In this document: one piece after another, positions 42,793-52,138 of the stretch
How the letters are laid out: every line of letters starts with the position of its first letter
How positions within the stretch are numbered: position 1 is the first letter of the stretch
Assembly: GCF_030272705.1 (NCBI RefSeq)
Contig: NZ_JARFYM010000004.1
Coordinates: 62,001 to 126,000, forward strand
Direction of reading: 5' to 3'
Source: Rhizobium mayense
GTDB taxonomy: Bacteria > Pseudomonadota > Alphaproteobacteria > Rhizobiales > Rhizobiaceae
DNA: 64,000 nucleotides
Made by a program: the position numbers and the translations under genes
Notes under the pieces: generated by a model
Seen by the model: only the letters and a program-made list of their open reading frames with translations
Database searches by the model: none
What the model was told of the DNA's origin: nothing

Positions 42793-43710
42793 TCAGTATT
42801 TTGAAGGGACATAGAGTTCCGGTGGCAGAACCTTGCGCTCATAGCTGGGATTGAACACACGCTGCGGCAGCATGATTTCCTCATGTGGCACGTCTTCGTA
42901 GGGGATCTGGCCGAGCAGATGATCGATGCAATTGAGGCGCGCACGCTTCTTGTCATTGCCCTCGACGATGTACCACGGCGCTTCGGGAATGTTGGTACGG
43001 GCGAAGGTCTCTTCCTTGGCCTTGGTATAAGCCTCCCAGCGAACGCGCGACTGCAGATCCATCGGTGACAGTTTCCACTGCTTCAAAGGATCGTGGATGC
43101 GCATCAGGAAGCGCATCTGCTGCTCCTCATCCGTGATCGAGAACCAGTATTTCACCAATCGGATACCGGAGCGCACCAACATGCGCTCAAATTCGGGCAC
43201 GTCGTTGAAGAATTGTTCGACCTGTTCTTCGCTTGCAAAACCCATGACCCGCTCGACACCAGATCGATTGTACCAGGACCGGTCGAAGAGGACGATCTCG
43301 CCGCCGGCCGGAAGGTGCGGGACGTAACGCTGGAAGTACCATTGCGTCTTTTCGCGATCCGAAGGAGCGGGCAGTGCCACCACGCGGGCCACGCGTGGGT
43401 TGAGGCGCTGGGTAATGCGCTTGATGACGCCGCCCTTGCCCGCCGAATCGCGACCTTCGAAGATCACCACGATCTTTTCTTTGTGATAGACGGCCCAGTC
43501 CTGCAGCTTGATCAGCTCGGCTTGCAGCGCAAGCAAGGCCCGAAAATAGTCGATGCGGGGGATCGAGGGCGGATGTGCCTTTTGATAGATCTTGCGAATT
43601 TCCTCAGAAAGCGCCGGCTCGGAAAGCTCGAGCTCATAGTCCTCATCTAACGTATCGGCCAATTCCGCTTCCAGCCAATCGGGCTGCTCGGCCTTATCTT
43701 TCGACGTCAT
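42793..43710 (-). CDS. ppk2: polyphosphate kinase 2 (PPK2)
   Basis: 305 residues. Walker A GRDSAGKGG at 86-94, ITQRLNPRVARVVALPAPSDREKTQWYFQRY, and Walker-B-type FDRSWYNRSGVERVMGF at 142 onward; C-terminal NDKKRARLNCIDHLL. Class I PPK2 enzymes transfer phosphate between polyphosphate and ADP/GDP, so this links polyphosphate to nucleotide pools. The first 55 residues are acidic. A second PPK2 lies at 61240. Confidence 0.93.
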   Translation of the reverse strand: MTSKDKAEQPDWLEAELADTLDEDYELELSEPALSEEIRKIYQKAHPPSIPRIDYFRALLALQAELIKLQDWAVYHKEKIVVIFEGRDSAGKGGVIKRITQRLNPRVARVVALPAPSDREKTQWYFQRYVPHLPAGGEIVLFDRSWYNRSGVERVMGFASEEQVEQFFNDVPEFERMLVRSGIRLVKYWFSITDEEQQMRFLMRIHDPLKQWKLSPMDLQSRVRWEAYTKAKEETFARTNIPEAPWYIVEGNDKKRARLNCIDHLLGQIPYEDVPHEEIMLPQRVFNPSYERKVLPPELYVPSKY

Positions 43711-43956
43711 CTTCCGCTCCTACGCGCTTTGCATCCGCTGTGCCTCAGCCCGCGATTGTCGGGCTGCCACATTGTCACTTATTCCATATCCGCATGAAAT
43801 AAATTTGAAACAATGTCCAAGCGTCGGACTTCGGGATTGACGTCTTTTAGTGGATTTAGCGGGCAGTGCCAGCCCGGCGAGAAAATGTCCCGATGACGTG
43901 AAATCTCCAGAACGGACGAGGCCTGGCGGCTAGCCAGGCCTGGGCAGTTCCGGCTG

Positions 43957-44718
43957 TCAGTTCTTGCGCGCAGATTGACTGTACCACCTGTCGAAGCCGA
44001 TGGCGCCGAGGCGCGGATTGTCCCCTTCCCTCGGGACGAGCGACCCGTCATCCAACTCCGTGCCGAAATAAAGAGCGTGCGGATCCGCGACGACCTTGCG
44101 CTGATCGTTGGACGCCTTCAGGAATCGTGCGATCATGTCGGTGAAGGGCGCCCGTTCCGGGCCGGCGATGTAAATTATGCCGTTTGCCGGCGGCGCAAGT
44201 GCCACGTCCGCCATGACGTCGGCGACGTCATCCGACGCGATAGGCTGAAAATTGACGGCTGGCAGATGCACGGTCTCACCGACAGTTGCCGACTGAGCGA
44301 TGCCGGCCAAGAACTCGAAGAACTGTGTCGAGTGTACGATGGTATAGGGTATCCCCGAGCTCGTGATCAGCTTCTCCTGAGCCATCTTGGCGCGCAAATA
44401 GCCGCTGCGCGGCAGGCGCTCGGTCCCTACGACCGAAAGCGCGATATGGTGCTTCACCCCGGCGGCCGCTTCCGCGGCAAGCAGGTTTCGGCCGGACGTT
44501 TCGAAAAACTCCAGAACGGCCTTGTCCTCAAAGGATGGCGAATTCGCGAGATCGAGAACGACGTCCGCTCCGGCAACAGCCTGGGCCAACCCTTCGCCCG
44601 TGATGGTATTGACCCCAGTGTTCGGGGAGGCGGCAATCACTTCGTGACCCTTCTTGCGCAGCCTCTCAGCTGTCTTTGAACCGATGAGGCCCGTGCCGCC
44701 AATAATAACGATTTTCAT
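43957..44718 (-). CDS. NAD(P)-binding atypical SDR (NmrA-like)
   Basis: 253 residues from ATG 44718, preceded by GGGGGA. Rossmann motif IIGGTGLIGSKTAERLRKKGHEV at the N-terminus; GVKHHIALSVVGTERL and YLRAKMAQEKLI follow the atypical-SDR plan. The classical YxxxK is replaced by this YLRAK. Could be an NmrA-like redox sensor or a sugar-epimerase-like oxidoreductase; cytoplasmic. Single-gene unit. Confidence 0.87.
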   Translation of the reverse strand: MKIVIIGGTGLIGSKTAERLRKKGHEVIAASPNTGVNTITGEGLAQAVAGADVVLDLANSPSFEDKAVLEFFETSGRNLLAAEAAAGVKHHIALSVVGTERLPRSGYLRAKMAQEKLITSSGIPYTIVHSTQFFEFLAGIAQSATVGETVHLPAVNFQPIASDDVADVMADVALAPPANGIIYIAGPERAPFTDMIARFLKASNDQRKVVADPHALYFGTELDDGSLVPREGDNPRLGAIGFDRWYSQSARKN

Positions 44719-45124
44719 GTCCAATCCCCCAATTTGCGGTTTGAAATTGCGTAGCGCTGCAGTGGTCGTGACCAATGCTGCGGAGAATGCGCCAGCCCGG
44801 CGCGCAGGCCTATCGAACGGAAGCATTGGCCACATGATGCCAAAGTGTAGGTTGGCTAGGCCAGGCGATAGGCAATGCCGGCCGAAACGTGTTGGCCATC
44901 GTTACTGTCAGCATTGGCTGGGTTCGCAGTGCGTGCAGATGGCTGACCAGTGTCAGGTATCGGCTCTTGACGGCCGGAACATCCGCGTAAGCGGATACAC
45001 GCCTAACCCACGAAGCTCGAACCTACACATTCGATCGAGCTGGCTGCTCACATTGGCGAAAATTTCCCCGGCATCAGCTTCGCACTTCACCCAAAATGCC
45101 GCAAGACACCTTGTGCGACCGCAC
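44719..45124. other. gene-free intergenic region
   Basis: 406 bases between two minus-strand genes; no convincing gene. One small hairpin, ATCCGC (44981-44986) / GCGGAT (44991-44996) with a four-base loop. Confidence 0.45.
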
Positions 45125-46708
45125 TTAGGATTTGGCGGAAATCGCGCTTAGCTCTTCAAGATCGAGGTCTCGTTCCAGCTCATCCAGCGTCTCGTCATCG
45201 ATATCGCCGGCGCGGTGAAGCCGTATGAGTTCGCGGCGCCCGGTAGCGACCGCTGCCAGGACAACATCGAAATGAGCCTGGAGCACAGGCACGTAATGAT
45301 CCGTGCGGTCGGCATAGTCGACGATCATCACGGCCCTGCGCTGATACCGCTCCAGCAACTGAGGATGGATGAGATTGCCCTGGCTGTCATAGGCCCGGCT
45401 TTGAACGGTCGCCAATTGCGCCTTGGCCATGGCGGCCTCGGCCTGGCTCATGGTGAGGCGCGCCTTTTCCGACTCCGGCTCGGTGAGCCTCGCCCAGTCG
45501 ATCACACGCCCCAGCGTCGTACCCTGGACCAACACCGTGCCGAGAATGACGGCAAACGACGTCACCAGGATGAAGTCGCGGCCGGGAAAACCTTCGGGCA
45601 AGCTCAGCGCAAGCGCCAGCGTCACCACGCCGCGAACACCTGCCCAACTGAGCACGGTCGCGCCGGAGGCGCCGAGCGGCGTGTATCGATCAAGCCCCAA
45701 AACATTGCAAAGTTTGATCACAATATCCGATCCGAGTATCCAAGCGAAGCGCGCGAGGGTGAGTGCAATCAGGATCACAAGTATCGGCAATCCCATTGTT
45801 GCGATCACTACGCCAAAGCCGCCGCCTCGTTCGACAACACCTCGCAGCGATAGTCCGATCAATATGAAAACCGCGGCTTCCATCAGAAAAATGATCACAG
45901 TCCAGAAGGACGTGCCGCGCATGCGTGTCGAGGCCGAAAGGACCGTATGTTGATGCCAGCTCAAGATCAGGCCCGTGGTCACGGTAGCGATGACGCCCGA
46001 AACATGGATTTGTTCGCCGAGTAGATAAGAGGTCCAAGACAACAGCGTTGTGGCGGCAATTATCAGATATTCATCGCGAAGCCGCCGTATGAACAGGACC
46101 CAGACGGTCCCGACGACGATACCAACAAGGGCGCCGCCTGCAGCCAAAAGCAAAAAGCTCCCTGCCGCATCGACCGTGCTGAACGCACCGGTGACCCCGG
46201 CGGCGACGGCGAAACGGAAGAGCACCAGGCCGCTCGCGTCGTTGAGCAGGCTTTCGCCTTCGAGCAAGATTTGCAGGCGCCTTGGCAACTTTACCCGTTC
46301 CAGGACAGCGCGGGCAGAAATTGCGTCGGGTGGCGAAACGATCGCGCCGAGTGCCGCGCAAGCGGCCCAGGGCAGCGATGGGAACAGGAGATGGGTCACC
46401 GCGGCCAAGACGGCGCACGTAAAAAACACTGCGCCAATGGCGAGTGATGCAATGCCGATCATATGACGGCGCAACGGACGAAGCGCGATGGACCAGGCAC
46501 CGTCCATGAGTAGTGGCGGCAGAAAAATGACGAGGACCAAGCCTGGGTCGACCGCAATTGCCGGCAGGCCCGGCAAGAAGGCGAGCATGGCGCCACCGGC
46601 AAGCAGCGCCACAGATGGCGGCAGCCCGAGCTTGTGGGCGGCATAATGCAGCGCGATGATCGCCACAAACATGCCGATAACCAACTCGAACAAGTGTGTT
46701 GGATCCAT
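45125..46708 (-). CDS. Na+/H+ antiporter, CPA1 (NhaP/NHE) family
   Basis: 527 residues from ATG 46708 (MDPTHLFELVIGMFVAIIALHY); the frame is open 171 bases further upstream but is not protein-like. About 12 membrane helices; ion-binding region AALGAIVSPPDAISARAVLERVKLPRRLQILLEGESLLNDASGLVLF, with the PPDA and ESLLND motifs of the family. A cytoplasmic C-terminal tail of about 110 residues (YDSQGNLIHPQLLERYQRRAVMI...) is predicted to be regulatory. Exchanges Na+ or K+ for H+. Confidence 0.93.
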   Translation of the reverse strand: MDPTHLFELVIGMFVAIIALHYAAHKLGLPPSVALLAGGAMLAFLPGLPAIAVDPGLVLVIFLPPLLMDGAWSIALRPLRRHMIGIASLAIGAVFFTCAVLAAVTHLLFPSLPWAACAALGAIVSPPDAISARAVLERVKLPRRLQILLEGESLLNDASGLVLFRFAVAAGVTGAFSTVDAAGSFLLLAAGGALVGIVVGTVWVLFIRRLRDEYLIIAATTLLSWTSYLLGEQIHVSGVIATVTTGLILSWHQHTVLSASTRMRGTSFWTVIIFLMEAAVFILIGLSLRGVVERGGGFGVVIATMGLPILVILIALTLARFAWILGSDIVIKLCNVLGLDRYTPLGASGATVLSWAGVRGVVTLALALSLPEGFPGRDFILVTSFAVILGTVLVQGTTLGRVIDWARLTEPESEKARLTMSQAEAAMAKAQLATVQSRAYDSQGNLIHPQLLERYQRRAVMIVDYADRTDHYVPVLQAHFDVVLAAVATGRRELIRLHRAGDIDDETLDELERDLDLEELSAISAKS

Positions 46709-46744
46709 GCGCCTCTGCCCCGAAACTGTCTTGATGGCGACCGG

Positions 46745-46780
46745 TTTATTACAAAATATTATGACGGGTTTTATTACAAA
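46745..46780 (-). repeat. 25-bp-spaced direct repeat upstream of the antiporter
   Basis: TTTATTACAAA occurs at 46745-46755 and again at 46770-46780, exactly 25 bp apart. AT-rich, 40-70 bases upstream of the antiporter start, so a regulator site or UP element is plausible. The 304 bases from 46709 to 47012 hold no gene otherwise. Confidence 0.45.
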
Positions 46781-47012
46781 GCGCGTCGCGTCGAAATGCA
46801 ATCGCTGAGGAGTATCGATCGGGACGAACGCAACGGAAATCGCCCGGCCGCCTACCCAAGGTCGGGTAGGTTTCCGCAAGCGTCCACTGCCGTGTTCGAG
46901 GGGCTGAAATGGCAGGGCCTATGGCTGATGATCAGCGATGCCGACCACTTATCTTGCACCCATTGGGCCTACGACATCGTGACATCGCCATCCGGAAGAG
47001 CGGCCCGTCGCC

Positions 47013-49115
47013 TCATTCAGGCGTCTGCTCCGGGAAGGATTCGAAGATTGAGGCGGATTGCGTCGGCAGCGAGAATTGGAACTGGGCGCCGCCATCCGGA
47101 TGGTTCGAGACGCGTATGCTCCCGCCATGGGCCATGACGATCGACTGGCACACGGCCAGTCCGATGCCGACGCCTCCGTCCTTGGTCGTGAAGAAACAAT
47201 CGAAGATGCGATCAAGGTCGCCGGCCGCGATCCCGCAGCCGCTGTCGTGAATGGAGAATACGACTGTATCGCCATCCTCGCTGCTGGTGCTGAGATCGAT
47301 CCGCCGCAACGAACCGCTCCCTTGTTCAATCGCCTGAATGCTGTTGACGAGCAGATTGACGATGACCTGTTGCAACTGGATCCGGTCTCCCAGAACCGTG
47401 GGAAGATCGGCGGCGAGCCTCACCGACAGATGGATTGATCTAGCCTCGATATCGTGGCGGACGAACACCAGCGCTTCATCGACCACTTCGTTCAGGTCGA
47501 GCGGAAGCCGCTCCGGCTCTTGTTTCGCCGCCATCCCCCGAATGCGCTTGACGATATCGCTCGCGCGGCGCGCGCTCGATACCACGCGCGTCGTGAGCTC
47601 GCCGACCTTGACCAAATTCGGATCGTCGCGCGACAACCATCTGAGGCTGGTCTCGCCATTGGTCACGATCGCAGAGAGAGGCTGGTTGACCTCATGCGCG
47701 ATCGACGTTGCGAGCTCGCCGAGGATGGAGATTCGCGCGGCATGCGTGAAATCGGTTTCGAGCTGCCGAAGCCGTCGCTCGGTTCGAAGCCGTTCGGTGA
47801 TGTCTTCCAGGCCAATGAGTGTGACATCAAGCCTTTCCGGCGATGCCGGAAAGGTCACCGACAGCCGCACGTCGAGGGTTTGCCCATCAAAGGTCCGAAT
47901 CTTCATGATCTCTGAATAACTGCGTCTTCCTTCGTAGCGCGCGACCAACAGCCTTCGAGTCGTTTCGGGAGCGGCCGCGTACAGGAAGCCGACAGGCCTG
48001 ATGAAATCGGCGGGCACGGTGCCATTGAAGAGCGCCACCGCCTTCTGGTTAGCGTCAACGACACGAACAACCTCGTTGGCAAAGGTGATCAGCTCCGGAT
48101 GATCGTCCAGATAGCGGTCCAGGTCTTTGACACCTTCGGCCTTCAGTTCTTCCAACACCTTTCCCATGCGACCTGAATCGACCTGCAGCAAGGCAGTCGG
48201 CAGACGGTGGATCAATTTGCGATAGCGTTCTTCGTTGGCGCGCAGATACCAGAACGAGCGGTCGTCGTCGGTTGCACCACTGACAGCTACGAACACGGTA
48301 TCCCGGCACTGGAGCGTCTCGGATCGCCAAACGGTTACGACCGCATCGCGCAATATCCCGTCGGGGGCAACCTTGCGGTTGGTGGTCGCGGAGCGGTCCG
48401 TTGCCACGACCGCGATAAGTTCGGCGAGCACGCTACGGCCGACGCGTGGCCAAAAGGCGCCGACGGATTGGCCGATCATCCCGTCGCGACCGGCATGAGC
48501 GCCTACGAGATGCGCCGCCCGGTCGTTGACATTGACGATGCACGTACCTTTCAAAATTTCATCCGTCCAATCCGGCCGCCGCGCCACTTCGGCGACCAGG
48601 TCTCGGCTGATCAGGTCGCCCATCTTATCGAGAAGCGGGCGGATGTGCGACGTGTCGAGTTCCCAGCTCGCGGCCGCTTGCCGGTGCAAGTTGACCTCTG
48701 GGAGAGAAGACAGATTGCGTTCTTTGTCGGCACTTTGTCCGTATTCGACTATGTCGCGGGGGCGGCCATCTGCGTCGCACCTCACGGTCTGCCTGACGGC
48801 CGCAGTGACCTTTCCTCCCCAGGATGTGCGCCGTTCGAGCAAGCCCGACCAGGTCCCTTCCCGCAGAAGCGCGTGCCACTGCCTGACGTATAGCTCCGCA
48901 TTTGAGGATATTTCTGCGATGCTGCGTCCGACCGAGCCAATGGCCGGCCAGCCGTAGAGCCGTTCCGAAGCCGGATTCCAGTATCGGATATTGCCGACAA
49001 GGTCGAAGACCACCACGCTCTCCAACGCTAGATCGGCGAGCTCTGTCTCTGAGCCTACGGTCCAGGAAGCATTGTCGTCGTCAGCCAGAGCGCGTCTTGC
49101 CGCCATTTCAGCCAT
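47013..49115 (-). CDS. PAS-domain sensor histidine kinase (FixL-like group)
   Basis: 700 residues from ATG 49115, where AGGAGG lies nine bases upstream; it overlaps the receiver gene's stop by 8 bp. N-terminal PAS (VVVFDLVGNIRYWNPASERLYGW), then further PAS-like regions (NANQKAVALFNG, LDVTLIGLEDITERLRTERRLRQLE). H-box LGELATSIAHEVNQPLSAI with H474. HATPase motifs IVNLLVNSIQAIEQG, IHDSGCGIAAGDLDRIFDCFFTTK and GVGIGLAVCQSI. No membrane segment, so a cytoplasmic sensor; no His obviously placed as in haem-FixL was identified. Pairs with the two response regulators upstream. Confidence 0.93.
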   Translation of the reverse strand: MAEMAARRALADDDNASWTVGSETELADLALESVVVFDLVGNIRYWNPASERLYGWPAIGSVGRSIAEISSNAELYVRQWHALLREGTWSGLLERRTSWGGKVTAAVRQTVRCDADGRPRDIVEYGQSADKERNLSSLPEVNLHRQAAASWELDTSHIRPLLDKMGDLISRDLVAEVARRPDWTDEILKGTCIVNVNDRAAHLVGAHAGRDGMIGQSVGAFWPRVGRSVLAELIAVVATDRSATTNRKVAPDGILRDAVVTVWRSETLQCRDTVFVAVSGATDDDRSFWYLRANEERYRKLIHRLPTALLQVDSGRMGKVLEELKAEGVKDLDRYLDDHPELITFANEVVRVVDANQKAVALFNGTVPADFIRPVGFLYAAAPETTRRLLVARYEGRRSYSEIMKIRTFDGQTLDVRLSVTFPASPERLDVTLIGLEDITERLRTERRLRQLETDFTHAARISILGELATSIAHEVNQPLSAIVTNGETSLRWLSRDDPNLVKVGELTTRVVSSARRASDIVKRIRGMAAKQEPERLPLDLNEVVDEALVFVRHDIEARSIHLSVRLAADLPTVLGDRIQLQQVIVNLLVNSIQAIEQGSGSLRRIDLSTSSEDGDTVVFSIHDSGCGIAAGDLDRIFDCFFTTKDGGVGIGLAVCQSIVMAHGGSIRVSNHPDGGAQFQFSLPTQSASIFESFPEQTPE

Positions 49116-49524
49116 CGGGCGCATCCTCCTGTTCGTTCCCATCACCAAGCGGATTATTCGAGCGCAGGGCCGAATTCAGATGCCGAAGAAGAACTTCGTC
49201 GGTAAATGGCTTGGTCAAATAAGCATATGCACCGCCTTCCAGGGCGCGGGATTGGATGCCGGGATCCGCATAAGATGTGACGATAATCACAGGCATCGTC
49301 GAGCCCCGCTCTTTGAGGCGCTGCAGGAGATCCAACCCACTGATTCCCGGCAGCCGCACATCGCTGACGAGGCAGCCGAAAGCCGAAAGTTCATGGGCAG
49401 CCAGGAAAGATTCAGCGCGATCGAAGGTACGGCACGGCAGACCGAGAACCTGGAGAAGATCGGAGAGGGCTTCTCGCATGGCGTCGTCGTCTTCAACGAT
49501 CGCGATGACAGGCGACTCGAGCAA
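49108..49524 (-). CDS. stand-alone receiver (response regulator)
   Basis: 138 residues with only a CheY-like receiver: acidic pocket EDDD at 11-14, phosphoacceptor D55 (CLVSDVRLPG) and K105 (YLTKPFTDE). The following 20 residues are an unstructured tail. Its stop overlaps the kinase start by 8 bp, so it is co-translated with it. A single-domain receiver beside a FixJ-like regulator suggests a phosphate sink or relay. Confidence 0.92.
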   Translation of the reverse strand: MLESPVIAIVEDDDAMREALSDLLQVLGLPCRTFDRAESFLAAHELSAFGCLVSDVRLPGISGLDLLQRLKERGSTMPVIIVTSYADPGIQSRALEGGAYAYLTKPFTDEVLLRHLNSALRSNNPLGDGNEQEDAPDG

Positions 49525-49612
49525 GTGAATGGCCTTTGTTGCTGCCGCGGCTTCTCAGGCCGCCTTCCCAAGGTTTCTCTGAATCCGCCCCACATTGTAA
49601 TCATACCAAGGT

Positions 49613-50263
49613 CTAGGGTTGATGCCTCTCACGAATGTCGGCGGGCAGCGTGTCCCAGGCGCGGATGAGCTCCCCAACCGAAATGGTCCGCATCTTGCGC
49701 ATCACATTGCTGCGATGAAGCTTGACGGTGATCTCGCTGATGCCGAGCTCGTAGGCGATCTGCTTGTTGAGGCGGCCATGCGCGACTTCACGCAGCACCT
49801 GCCGTTCGCGCGGCGTCAGCGACGTGAACCGCCCGACATGCTGCATCACCGTTTGGGCTCGCGCCCGCTGCGTGGCGTCCCGCTCGATACCGGCGATCAC
49901 CGCATCGAGCAGGGTCTGGTCTCGGAAGGGCTTTGTGAGGAAATCGATGGCACCGCCCTTCATCGCCTGCACCGTCATGGGAATGTCCCCGTAGCCGGTG
50001 AGGAAGATGATGGGTTTGGCGTTGCCTCTTAAAGCGAGTTGATACTGGAGGTCGAGACCACTCGATCCGGGCATGCGGACGTCGAGCACCAGGCAACCGG
50101 GCCGCTCCGGAAGCTCCGATTCCAGAAGTTCGCGCGGCGAGGCGAAGCTGCGGGCGTCCAGGCCAACGGACAACATGAGCTCTTGAAGCGAATCCCGCAC
50201 GTCGTCGTCATCATCGACGATCAGAACGAGCGGACGATCTATCTCGCGGGCAAGCGCGGTCAT
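49613..50263 (-). CDS. FixJ-family response regulator (receiver + LuxR HTH)
   Basis: 216 residues from ATG 50263 (MTALAREIDRPLVLIVDDDDD), with GGAGG upstream. Phosphoacceptor D61 (LVLDVRMPG), K111 (FLTKPF). C-terminal LuxR-type HTH near 145-210: TPRERQVLREVAHGRLNKQIAYELGISEITVKLHRSNVMRKM. Likely transcriptional output of the neighbouring histidine kinase. 89 bases upstream of the stand-alone receiver. Confidence 0.94.
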   Translation of the reverse strand: MTALAREIDRPLVLIVDDDDDVRDSLQELMLSVGLDARSFASPRELLESELPERPGCLVLDVRMPGSSGLDLQYQLALRGNAKPIIFLTGYGDIPMTVQAMKGGAIDFLTKPFRDQTLLDAVIAGIERDATQRARAQTVMQHVGRFTSLTPRERQVLREVAHGRLNKQIAYELGISEITVKLHRSNVMRKMRTISVGELIRAWDTLPADIRERHQP

Positions 50264-50393
50264 GAACCTGCCTCCAAATCGGAAAGTCCCGCGCGGGCGA
50301 TGATGATTTCTTGTTTCATAGCCATACCCCCTTCTGCTCATCCGACGTGACGCGTTTCAGCCGTCCGGCTGCGGCTCGAAAAGATTTGGTCTC

Positions 50394-50948
50394 TTAAGGT
50401 TCATCGATCCCCGGCTGTGAAGACAGTTCGCGCCCGACCGGCTTGCGGGCGCGAGACTTGACCCGGCCATCAAGCCAATCGCGAACGTCGTTCGAAAAAT
50501 CAGCCGGCGCCTTGCGGTCGAGGACGCCTGCCACATCTGCCAGCGTCTGACTGGCCAACGAATCACGCATCGCCTTCTCCGCACGCAGCATCACCGCATG
50601 GATCGCGCACGTACCCGTCGTCGCCCAACCGGGCGGCCGTTCACCGAATACGGCGCAACGACCACGAATCTCCTGGCAATCGAATAGCGGCTTCTGACCC
50701 TCGATCGCATCGACGACGTCCAAAACGCTGATATCCCCAGGCTCTTTGGTGAGCAGATATCCTCCGTGCACGCCTTCCGATGCCCCTACGATCCCTGCCT
50801 TCTCGAGTTTCGGAAAAATCTTCGCCACGAAGCTCGGGGAGATGCCCTGGAATTCTGCCAGGTCGCGACTGCTCAACGGCACAGCCGAACCGGCCAACCA
50901 GAGCAAACAATGCAATCCATATTCCACGCTTGCGGTCAAATGCGCCAT
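50394..50948 (-). CDS. Rrf2-family transcriptional regulator, probable Fe-S sensor
   Basis: 184 residues from ATG 50948 (MAHLTASVEYGLHCLLWLAG). Winged helix: SSRDLAEFQGISPSFVAKIFPKLEKAGIVGASEGVHGGYLL. C91, C98 and C114 (FDCQEIRGRC...TGTC) are the three cysteines expected for a [2Fe-2S] or [4Fe-4S] cluster as in IscR/RirA/NsrR. The start codon lies inside a 39-bp inverted repeat (50942-50980), so autoregulation is likely. It ends 131 bases downstream of the FixJ-like gene's start on the same strand. Confidence 0.92.
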   Translation of the reverse strand: MAHLTASVEYGLHCLLWLAGSAVPLSSRDLAEFQGISPSFVAKIFPKLEKAGIVGASEGVHGGYLLTKEPGDISVLDVVDAIEGQKPLFDCQEIRGRCAVFGERPPGWATTGTCAIHAVMLRAEKAMRDSLASQTLADVAGVLDRKAPADFSNDVRDWLDGRVKSRARKPVGRELSSQPGIDEP

Positions 50949-50980
50949 AACACAGACAATATCAGTCTGTGTTATGGCGC
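50942..50980 (-). promoter_or_regulatory. 16-bp perfect inverted repeat spanning the Rrf2 start codon
   Basis: GCGCCATAACACAGAC (50942-50957), 7-base spacer, GTCTGTGTTATGGCGC (50965-50980), a perfect match. The Rrf2 ATG (complement of 50946-50948) sits in one arm. It could be an operator bound by the regulator or an mRNA hairpin that occludes the start codon. Confidence 0.75.
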
Positions 50981-51203
50981 GCAAGTCAAAACTCGGATAA
51001 TCTCTATCCGTGTTTATTCAAATCATCGTTCGATGAAGTGGCCGCTTCGGTTCAAAAAGGATGGCCGTTGCGAGGCTGAACTACATGGCCTGCCGCTCTA
51101 CGAGGACGCCGAAGAGAGGCCCCCGTTGCTGTCGCGCCCCTGCAATCGCGGGTCGCCGATAACGTCTTGAGCGTCGCCCGGTCAACCCTCTCGTCAACGT
51201 GGA

Positions 51204-51440
51204 TCACCGATCGTCGTCTGGCGTGGAGGTCCAGACTGTGCGGATGAGCAGAGCGATGAGATAGAATGCGACAAAAAGGACGATTGCCGCACCCACATAG
51301 TGAACGTTCTCCATCAGCTTGCGATGGTGCTTCTCAAGCAGCTCGCCCATATTGTTGGCGATGATCGCGAAAGCGGTAAGCAGAGCAGCCACCAGAAACG
51401 GCCAACTCTTCTTGATGAACGCTATGATCGTTCGCAACAT
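51204..51440 (-). CDS. small two-helix membrane protein
   Basis: 78 residues from ATG 51440, preceded by GGGAGG. Hydrophobic segments at about 13-28 and 46-66 with a charged central loop (NNMGELLEKHHRKLMENVHY). No family recognised. Located between the Rrf2 gene and the CDF-like gene; likely an inner-membrane small protein. Confidence 0.65.
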   Translation of the reverse strand: MLRTIIAFIKKSWPFLVAALLTAFAIIANNMGELLEKHHRKLMENVHYVGAAIVLFVAFYLIALLIRTVWTSTPDDDR

Positions 51441-51539
51441 GCGAACCTCCCTGAATAAGATGGGATCATGCTTCTGCAATTCTGATTCCATCGGGTCGCC
51501 TGTGAGTGGAGTGCGGGCAGGCGCAAAACGGACCTCTGC

Positions 51540-52136
51540 CTAGGGCTGAGCAGTACGATGCTCATTTCGGGCAGCATCCCAGACCTCACGTGCGGCATCG
51601 GCATTCATTGCGGCGATGGCCAGACCGACAAGGAGGTCAGGCCAGGCCGAACGCCACACGAAAGCGGTGATCAGACCTGCGGCGATGACGGCGATGTTTG
51701 CCAATACATCGTTGCGCGCGGAGAGGAACGCAGCGCGGGTCAAGCTACCGCAATGGTGGCGATAGCGAGTGAGCATCAAGGCGCAGGTAAGGTTGACGAC
51801 GAGCGCACCGAGACCAGTCAGCGAAAGAGGCAGAGGGGCCGGTGCGACAGGGACCATCAATTTCTGCCACGCGGTCCAGAGGGTGGCTATGGCCGGCACC
51901 AGCAGGATAAAAGCCAGCATCATGCCAACGCGGGCACGGTTGCGTGCGCTCCAGCCGAGGGCGATGGCAATCAAGAGATTGACCGAGGCGTCTTCAAGGA
52001 AGTCGACACTGTCGGCAAACAGGGAGACCGAACCGATCGACAGAGCAACCAGGAACTCGATCCCGAAATAGCCGAGATTAAGAAGCGCTACTTGTGTCAC
52101 CACCCGCATCAGGCCCTCACCCATGAACACGGCCAT
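51540..52136 (-). CDS. cation-diffusion-facilitator-like membrane protein, short
   Basis: 198 residues, about two-thirds of a normal CDF and lacking the cytoplasmic C-domain. Five to six membrane helices. The TM2 site that is normally HxxxD reads ADSVDFLED (D45, D49), and the TM5 site reads SARNDVLANIAV (Asn/Asp), so the usual metal-binding His residues are absent. It could transport another ion or have lost transport. Its stop is 99 bases upstream of the small membrane protein; the ChrB-like gene ends 2 bases before its start, so they form an operon. Confidence 0.85.
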   Translation of the reverse strand: MAVFMGEGLMRVVTQVALLNLGYFGIEFLVALSIGSVSLFADSVDFLEDASVNLLIAIALGWSARNRARVGMMLAFILLVPAIATLWTAWQKLMVPVAPAPLPLSLTGLGALVVNLTCALMLTRYRHHCGSLTRAAFLSARNDVLANIAVIAAGLITAFVWRSAWPDLLVGLAIAAMNADAAREVWDAARNEHRTAQP

Positions 52137-52138
52137 CG

